Positions 58,657 through 64,000 of a DNA stretch of 64,000 nucleotides are shown piece after piece (positions within the stretch are counted from its first letter, which is position 1; each line of letters begins with the position of its first letter). This DNA is from Vreelandella malpeensis (lineage in GTDB: Bacteria; Pseudomonadota; Gammaproteobacteria; Pseudomonadales; Halomonadaceae), in the NCBI RefSeq assembly GCF_020622355.1, contig NZ_WHVL01000001.1, positions 1,054,001 through 1,118,000 of the forward strand, read 5' to 3'. A program made the translations under genes and the position numbers. Under the pieces are notes generated by a model. That model was not told where the DNA came from, ran no database searches, and was given only the letters and a program-made list of their open reading frames with translations.

Positions 58657-59066
58657 GTGTCGCCACCACGTCGGCCGAGTCGATCGATGCGCTGGGGGGC
58701 GATGCCTTGATGGGCATGGCCGCGCTCGGCAAGACCGCGGCGGCGCTGGCCCTGGTCATCGCCATCATCTTGCTGTGCACGGCGGCCCTGAAGCGGGTCC
58801 AGCAGCAGCGCTTCGACAGCGGCGCGCGGCTCAAGGTAGTGGGCTCCACGGCGGTGGGAGGCCGCGAGCGCGTGGTCGTCGTCGAGATCGAGGACACCTG
58901 GCTGGTGGTCGGCGTGAGCGGCGGGCGCATCACCAAGCTGCACGAACGCCCGGCGCCGGCCGACCGCCCGGTTGTCTCGCGCGAGGCGAGCGCCGGTTTT
59001 TCCCAGCGCCTGGCGAAGGCGCTGGGAAAACGCCCCTCGAAGCCCGGCCCGCCTTCCACGTCATGA
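58653..59066 (+). CDS. fliO: Flagellar export assembly protein FliO
   Basis: A 137-residue protein with one membrane helix (about residues 27-45) and a small cytoplasmic domain ([20 protein letters not shown]). It assists FliP assembly. Position between fliN and fliP supports the call. Confidence 0.92.
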   Translation: MSVATTSAESIDALGGDALMGMAALGKTAAALALVIAIILLCTAALKRVQQQRFDSGARLKVVGSTAVGGRERVVVVEIEDTWLVVGVSGGRITKLHERPAPADRPVVSREASAGFSQRLAKALGKRPSKPGPPSTS

Positions 59067-59836
59067 GAAACGCCATGCTCTTCCCCCGACCCCATCACGG
59101 GTGGCTCGTCCTCGTCCTGCTGACGCTCGTTTGCCTGGCGCTGCCCGCCCAGGCCCAGACCCTGCCGGGCTTCGTCTCCCAGCCGCTGGAGGATGGCGGC
59201 CAGCAGTGGTCGCTGTCGCTGCAGACGCTGCTGCTCTTGAGCTCGCTGGCCTTCTTGCCGGCGATGCTTCTGATGATGACCAGCTTCACGCGCATCATCA
59301 TCGTGCTGAGCCTTCTGCGTACCGCCATGGGCACCCAGGCCACGCCGCCCAACCAGGTACTGCTGGGCATCGCGCTGTTTCTGACGTTCTTCATCATGTC
59401 GCCGGTGCTCTCCCAGGTGTACGACACCGCCTGGCAGCCGCTCTCCACCGAGGCGATCAATTTCGAGGAGTTCCTGGTGCGCGCCCAGATTCCCTTTCGC
59501 GAGTTCATGCTGGCCCAGACCCGTGAGCCGGATCTCGCGCTGTTCGTGCGCCTGGCCGACGTCGGGCCGATGCAGGGGCCGGAAGAGCTGCCCATGCGCG
59601 TGCTACTGCCGGCCTTCGTGACCAGCGAACTGAAGACCGCCTTCCAGATCGGCTTCACCATCTTCATTCCGTTTCTGATCATCGACCTTGTCGTGGCCAG
59701 CACTCTGATGGCGCTGGGCATGATGATGGTACCGCCGGTGACCATCTCGCTGCCTTTCAAGCTGATGCTGTTCGTGCTGGTGGACGGCTGGCAGCTGATC
59801 ATCGGCTCGCTCGCCGAAAGCTTCTACATGCTCTAG
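59063..59836 (+). CDS. fliP: Flagellar export gate protein FliP
   Basis: A 257-residue gate protein. A cleavable signal-type N-terminus is followed by membrane helices containing [20 protein letters not shown], the tract [20 protein letters not shown] and [21 protein letters not shown] chose ATG 59063, which overlaps the fliO stop (ATGA); a second ATG lies at 59075. Confidence 0.97.
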   Translation: MRNAMLFPRPHHGWLVLVLLTLVCLALPAQAQTLPGFVSQPLEDGGQQWSLSLQTLLLLSSLAFLPAMLLMMTSFTRIIIVLSLLRTAMGTQATPPNQVLLGIALFLTFFIMSPVLSQVYDTAWQPLSTEAINFEEFLVRAQIPFREFMLAQTREPDLALFVRLADVGPMQGPEELPMRVLLPAFVTSELKTAFQIGFTIFIPFLIIDLVVASTLMALGMMMVPPVTISLPFKLMLFVLVDGWQLIIGSLAESFYML

Positions 59837-59868
59837 TTCCACGCTAACGGTATCCGACGAGGAGCCCC

Positions 59869-60138
59869 ATGACCCCCGAAACCGTAATGAGCATCGCCTA
59901 CCAGGGCATGCGCCTGACCCTGTTCATGGGCGCGCCGGTGCTGCTGGCGGCCCTGTTCACCGGCCTGATCATCAGCCTGTTCCAGGCCGCTACCCAGATC
60001 AACGAGATGACGCTGACCTTCATCCCGAAGATCCTGGCGGTCTTTGCGGTCCTGGTGCTGGCCGGCCCCTGGCTGATCGGCTTAATCACCGACTTCACCT
60101 ATCGTCTGTTCGTCAACATTCCCAGCATGGTGATGTAG
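59869..60138 (+). CDS. fliQ: Flagellar export gate protein FliQ
   Basis: An 89-residue protein with two membrane helices; GLIISLFQAATQINEMTLTF is diagnostic. It is followed immediately by fliR. Confidence 0.97.
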   Translation: MTPETVMSIAYQGMRLTLFMGAPVLLAALFTGLIISLFQAATQINEMTLTFIPKILAVFAVLVLAGPWLIGLITDFTYRLFVNIPSMVM

Positions 60139-60139
60139 C

Positions 60140-60928
60140 GTGGTCGAGGTCACCTTCGCCCAGCTCCAGGCTTGGCTCGTGGCCTTTCTGTGGCCCTTCG
60201 TGCGCATCACCGCCTTCATGGCGGTCGCGCCGCTCTGGGGGCATTCGAGCATTCCCAATCAGGCCAAGGTCGGGCTGGCCGCGCTGGTGGCCGTGGCAAT
60301 CACCCCTTTGCTGCCCGCCATGCCCGGCGTGCCGCTCCTCTCCTGGGCGAGCCTGGGTATCATGATCGAGCAGTTGCTGATCGGCCTTGCGATCGGGATG
60401 GTGATGCACATCGTCTTCGCTGCAGTGCAGGCGGCCGGGGAGTTCATCGGGCTGCAGATGGGCCTGGCCTTCGCGAGCTTCTTCGACCCCTCCAGCGGCA
60501 CCAACATCATGGTGCTGTCGCGCATTCTCTACATGATCACGCTGCTGCTTTTCCTGGCACTCAACGGCCACCTGATGGTGCTGGAGACGCTGGTCATGAG
60601 CTTCCAGACGCTGCCGGTGGGCTTTGGGGGCCTGAACCCCAATGCCTTCGAGCTGCTCGCCCGCTACGCCGGTACCATCTTCGCCTCGGGCATGCTGCTG
60701 GCGCTGCCGCTGGTGGCCTCGCTGCTGATCATCAGCCTGTCGCTGGGCATCCTCAACCGCTCGGCGCCGCAGCTCACCGTGTTCAATATCGGCTTTCCCA
60801 CCTCGCTCACGGTGGGGCTGGTGCTGTTGATGGTGTTGATGTCCGACATCGGGCGCTTTCTGCAGCCGCTGTTCAGCCAGGGGCTGGCGTTCATGCAGAG
60901 CCTGATCGAGGTCATGGCGACCCCCTGA
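60140..60928 (+). CDS. fliR: Flagellar export gate protein FliR
   Basis: A 262-residue gate protein with about six membrane helices; PNQAKVGLAALVAVAITPLL and FASFFDPSSGTNIMVLSRIL are typical. Start is GTG at 60140, one base after the fliQ stop. A terminator follows. Confidence 0.96.
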   Translation: MVEVTFAQLQAWLVAFLWPFVRITAFMAVAPLWGHSSIPNQAKVGLAALVAVAITPLLPAMPGVPLLSWASLGIMIEQLLIGLAIGMVMHIVFAAVQAAGEFIGLQMGLAFASFFDPSSGTNIMVLSRILYMITLLLFLALNGHLMVLETLVMSFQTLPVGFGGLNPNAFELLARYAGTIFASGMLLALPLVASLLIISLSLGILNRSAPQLTVFNIGFPTSLTVGLVLLMVLMSDIGRFLQPLFSQGLAFMQSLIEVMATP

Positions 60929-60933
60929 CGAAA

Positions 60934-60961
60934 ACGCCGCTTCCCGAAGGGGAAGCGGCGT
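60934..60961. terminator. Terminator between convergent fliR and flgL
   Basis: A perfect 12-bp stem (ACGCCGCTTCCC / GGGAAGCGGCGT) with a four-base loop. The run AAAA at 60931-60934 gives a TTTT tail on the minus strand, so it best terminates flgL, and may work for fliR too. Confidence 0.82.
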
Positions 60962-60965
60962 CGGG

Positions 60966-60983
60966 CCTCGGCGAGAGCCGAGG
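60966..60983. terminator. Second hairpin between fliR and flgL
   Basis: CCTCGGC / GCCGAGG with loop GAGA. No T-tract follows on either strand; probably an accessory hairpin. Confidence 0.4.
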
Positions 60984-61001
60984 TGGACTACCTGGGGTGC
61001 A

Positions 61002-62225
61002 CTACATATAGTTGAACAGCGACATGCTCTTCATTTCGACGAAGGTACGCTGGGAGGCTTGCAGGCCGACCTGACGCAGGCTGTACTCCGAGATCGCCTC
61101 GGCGTAGTCCAGATCGACCAGATCCGACAGCGTCTGGGCATAGTTCATCATGCGATTGCTGCCCACCGCGTCGATGACGTCCAGCTCATTGAGCCGGGCG
61201 CCTGCGGAGGCGCGCACGGTGAGCACGTTGTCCAAGGCGTTGTCCAGCTCGCGCATCGACGTGTTCAGCGTGTTACGCAGCGCCGCCTTTTCCGTATCGG
61301 TGCCGGCGGGATTTTCCAGCACGCCGATCACGGCTTCCAGCGTCTTGAACAGATCCGCCGGCTGCTCGGCGCTTCCGGCCCGCGCCACGCTGATCGCATC
61401 CCCCTCGGCGGGGGTGCCAGTCAAGGTCAGACTCACGCCGCCAAAGGCGATCTGCTGGCCCTCGCCCGTATACTCGCCAGAAGCAAGTTCTCCTTCGGGC
61501 CCGTCCACGCGATAGACAAATCCCTCTCCTGCAGCGTTCTCCTCGAACCGGACGGTAAAGCTCGCTCCGAAGCTCGCATCCGAAGAATCCTTGACCGACA
61601 GGCCGGAGAACGTGACGTTTCCGGTATTGTCTGGATTCGCCTTGGCGATATAGCTTGCATTGCTCGCCACGCTCTGGAAGATCGCTTGACCGCTTTCGGC
61701 GACCGGCATGCGACGCGAGGCATCGACCTGCTGCTCCCGCGCCGAAGCGTCGCCCCGATACTCGACGACGCCGCTGTCATTCTTGAAAAACGGCGGGGCG
61801 TCATCCTTGTACCCACCGAACAGGTGCCGGCCGTTGCCGTCGGTGGCATTGGCCTGCCCGATCAGCGTCTCGTAGACGCCCTTGAGTTCGCTGGAGATCG
61901 ACTGACGGTCGGCGTCGCTCAAGGTATCGCTCGAGGCCTGGACCAGCAGCGTCTTGGCGCGGGTCACCGCGTCGCTGACGCTATTGAGCACGCTCTCGGT
62001 CTGGGCGAGGGAGTTGCGGGCAGAGACCCGCGAGTTCGTGTACTGCTCGTTGATCGCCATGGACTGGTCGACCCCTACCGCGCGCGCGGCGGCCTGCGGA
62101 TCGTCGGACGGGTTGACGACCTTGCGCCCGCTGGCGATCTGCTGGCCGACCCGCAGGAAATCGCTCTGCTGGCGATTCATCGAGGCGGTGCTCTGCTCGA
62201 ACATGGTGACGCTGCTAATACGCAT
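61002..62225 (-). CDS. flgL: Flagellar hook-filament junction protein FlgL
   Basis: A 407-residue junction protein. The flagellin-like N-terminus MRISSVTMFEQSTASMNRQQ and the C-terminal helix (LRQVGLQASQRTFVEMKSMS) are present, flanking a variable middle domain. It connects FlgK to the filament. flgK lies 16 bases upstream. Confidence 0.96.
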   Translation of the reverse strand: MRISSVTMFEQSTASMNRQQSDFLRVGQQIASGRKVVNPSDDPQAAARAVGVDQSMAINEQYTNSRVSARNSLAQTESVLNSVSDAVTRAKTLLVQASSDTLSDADRQSISSELKGVYETLIGQANATDGNGRHLFGGYKDDAPPFFKNDSGVVEYRGDASAREQQVDASRRMPVAESGQAIFQSVASNASYIAKANPDNTGNVTFSGLSVKDSSDASFGASFTVRFEENAAGEGFVYRVDGPEGELASGEYTGEGQQIAFGGVSLTLTGTPAEGDAISVARAGSAEQPADLFKTLEAVIGVLENPAGTDTEKAALRNTLNTSMRELDNALDNVLTVRASAGARLNELDVIDAVGSNRMMNYAQTLSDLVDLDYAEAISEYSLRQVGLQASQRTFVEMKSMSLFNYM

Positions 62226-62241
62226 ACTCGACGCTCCTCAC

Positions 62242-64000
62242 TCAGCCGCGCAGGTTCAAGATGGTGTCCATGATCGTTCCGGCGGTATCGATCACGCGGG
62301 CATTGGCCATGTAGTACTGCTGGTAGCGGATCAGGTTGGCCGCTTCCTCGTCCAGGTTCACGCCGGACTCCGACTGCTGCACGGCGCGCAGCTGATCGGT
62401 CAGCCCCTGGCGCGCATCGAGATTGACCTGGGTGATGTTGGCGCGATTGCCCACGTCGCTGACGATGGAGGCGTAGGCCGAGCTCACCGAAGAGACACCG
62501 CCGACCACGCGCTTGCCCTGCAGCTCCTGCAGCGCCAGCGCATTGCGGTTGTCGCCATTGGCGGAAATGATGTTCTGGCTGACCGTCAGCGTGGCGGTGT
62601 CGTCCTCGCCCGGCAGTGTATCGAGGGTGAAGCTCACGCCGTCGATGGTGATCTCATCGCCGGCTTCGAGCACGGCATCGTCGGCGGTCGGGTCGAAGGC
62701 ATTGCCGTTGACCCGCACGCTGGCCTGCGGGCTGACGCTCAGCTTGCCGTCGTCGCTCACCTGCAGCTCGTAGCGCTTGTTGGCGGAGAACGCCGTCGGC
62801 GAAGAGGTCAAGCCACTGACGTCGAGGTTGCCGCTGCGGGTGAGGGAGTTGAGCGGGCTGGCCCCGGTCCCGTCGAAGCCAGCGTCCGCCGCCGCGATCT
62901 TGTCGATATCGGTGATCGCCACCTGCATGCCGTTGCCGGCACGGCGCACGGGCTGAACTTCGAAACGGTCACCCGCTTCGGGCGCTGCATCGAAGGTCAT
63001 GCGTATGCCGCCGAAACGCAGCTCGCCCTCACTCCAGGCTTGTTGGTCGAAGTCGACGCTCTGGCCGCTATCGTTGCGGGTCACGATGGGCGTGACACTT
63101 CCTGCTTGCTGCGTAAAGCGCACGGTATAGTCGGCCGCGCGCAGATCATCGATGGCGTCGACATCGAAGGCGATCGTGGCGACATCGGTCTCGTTGCCCG
63201 GATAGCTGTAGACCCGGGGAGCGCCAACGCTGAAGAAATCCTCGCCTCGCTCGCCGTTGAGATCGACACCCTGCTTGTGCTGCTCGTTGAAGGCCACCGA
63301 GAGCGATACGGCCAGCTGGCCGATCTGATTCTGGGTCTTGTCGAGGGTTTCCGAACGGAAGCTCATCAGACCACCGAGCGCGCCGCCCTTGATTGCCCCT
63401 TCGTCGAGCTTCACCAGGTTGCCGCCCCCGTCGCGGTAGCCCACGATGGTACGCTGCGGATCGTGGTCCGCCTGAGTGGCTTCGAGTTTGAACGTATTGG
63501 TGCCCGTGACCAGCGGCTGTCCGTTGGGCAGGCTGATGTTGTAGGTCTTGCCATCCTGAATGTTCAGGCGAAGATCCATGCGCTCGTTGAGTTCGGACAC
63601 CAACTGATCGCGCTGGTTGAGCAGACCATTGGGGGCCTCACCGGTGCGCGCACGCGCCAGCGAGATCTCCTTGTTCAACCCGGCGATCTGATCGAGCGTG
63701 TTGTTGATCTGGGTGACTTCATCCTTGATCTGGCTATTGACGTTTTCCTGCATGTCCTGCAGATAGCCGTCGAAGGAGCGAAACTGTGCGCTCAGCGTGT
63801 TGGCGGTACCGAGTACCCCTTGGCGCGCCGCAGGATCCGACGGCGCACTGGCGATATCCTCGAGGGAGGAAAAGAACCCTTGCATCAGCGGCGACAGCCC
63901 TGCGGCACGGTCGGCCAGCAGGTTGTCGATCTGCGAGATCTGATTGTTGTAGGTCTGCAGAGCGCTTGACTGGGTCTTGGCACTGTTGAGCTGGTTGGCA
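62242..64000 (-). CDS. flgK: Flagellar hook-associated protein FlgK, partial (N-terminus outside window)
   Basis: The C-terminal ~585 codons of FlgK. The reading frame stays open to the right edge (the last visible codons upstream read ANQLNSAKTQSSALQTYNNQ), so the N-terminus lies beyond the window. The internal GLNKEISLARARTGEAPNGL and LVSELNERMDLRLNIQDG and the C-terminal NLIRYQQYYMANARVIDTAG match FlgK. The protein joins hook and filament. Confidence 0.95.
   Translation of the reverse strand, partial: ANQLNSAKTQSSALQTYNNQISQIDNLLADRAAGLSPLMQGFFSSLEDIASAPSDPAARQGVLGTANTLSAQFRSFDGYLQDMQENVNSQIKDEVTQINNTLDQIAGLNKEISLARARTGEAPNGLLNQRDQLVSELNERMDLRLNIQDGKTYNISLPNGQPLVTGTNTFKLEATQADHDPQRTIVGYRDGGGNLVKLDEGAIKGGALGGLMSFRSETLDKTQNQIGQLAVSLSVAFNEQHKQGVDLNGERGEDFFSVGAPRVYSYPGNETDVATIAFDVDAIDDLRAADYTVRFTQQAGSVTPIVTRNDSGQSVDFDQQAWSEGELRFGGIRMTFDAAPEAGDRFEVQPVRRAGNGMQVAITDIDKIAAADAGFDGTGASPLNSLTRSGNLDVSGLTSSPTAFSANKRYELQVSDDGKLSVSPQASVRVNGNAFDPTADDAVLEAGDEITIDGVSFTLDTLPGEDDTATLTVSQNIISANGDNRNALALQELQGKRVVGGVSSVSSAYASIVSDVGNRANITQVNLDARQGLTDQLRAVQQSESGVNLDEEAANLIRYQQYYMANARVIDTAGTIMDTILNLRG

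Overview
The window is a GC-rich gammaproteobacterial chromosome segment. Its proteins look most like those of halophilic Halomonadaceae (Halomonas or Chromohalobacter type); this is a judgement from protein character and gene order, since no database search was possible. I saw no rRNA or tRNA genes, CRISPR arrays, insertion sequences or phage genes.

Positions 1-21,400 are housekeeping and accessory genes. They comprise a branched-chain amino-acid-type binding protein, a phospholipase D-like lipoprotein with a small membrane partner, a membrane-anchored TlpA-type thioredoxin, and RapA. Next comes a probable light-response locus: a TIGR01777-type epimerase, a DUF6314-like protein, a MerR-type regulator and photolyase phrB, with TTGTACAA-type sites in two of its control regions. 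After that come fabA-fabB, a plsC-like acyltransferase with a sugar-nucleotide reductase-like partner, ssb, a YajR-like MFS transporter, uvrA, a Crp/Fnr regulator and an unknown exported protein.

Positions 21,400-64,000 are almost entirely motility and chemotaxis. The minus-strand block, read in transcription order, is flhD-flhC, motA-motB, cheA-cheW, two chemoreceptors, cheR-cheB, a third chemoreceptor, cheY-cheZ, flhB-flhA, flhF, an unknown gene, flhE, fliA and a second stator pair. This is the enterobacterial order (flhDC-motAB-cheAW-receptors-cheRBYZ-flhBAE) with one receptor, flhF, the unknown gene, fliA and the second stator added. Further right on the minus strand are fliS, fliT, a FliK-like gene and an flhX-like gene, and upstream of these a YcgR/PilZ/HD-GYP fusion gene. 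flaG (plus) and fliE (minus) follow. The plus-strand run fliFGHIJK-fliLMNOPQR also matches the enterobacterial layout. flgL and the C-terminal part of flgK lie on the minus strand at the right edge, and flgK runs out of the window.

Together the genes encode most of the basal body, the C-ring, the export gate and ATPase, two stators, a complete CheAWRBYZ pathway with three receptors, and the regulators FlhDC and FliA. Two close sigma-28 promoter matches precede fliS and flaG. The main unusual points are: FlhDC, FlhE and FlhF together without a recognisable FlhG; a FlhF with a roughly 340-residue C-terminal extension; the YcgR-PilZ-HD-GYP fusion; an Aer-like receptor with an added periplasmic domain; and a MerR regulator next to phrB whose cobalamin-binding residues appear to be missing.
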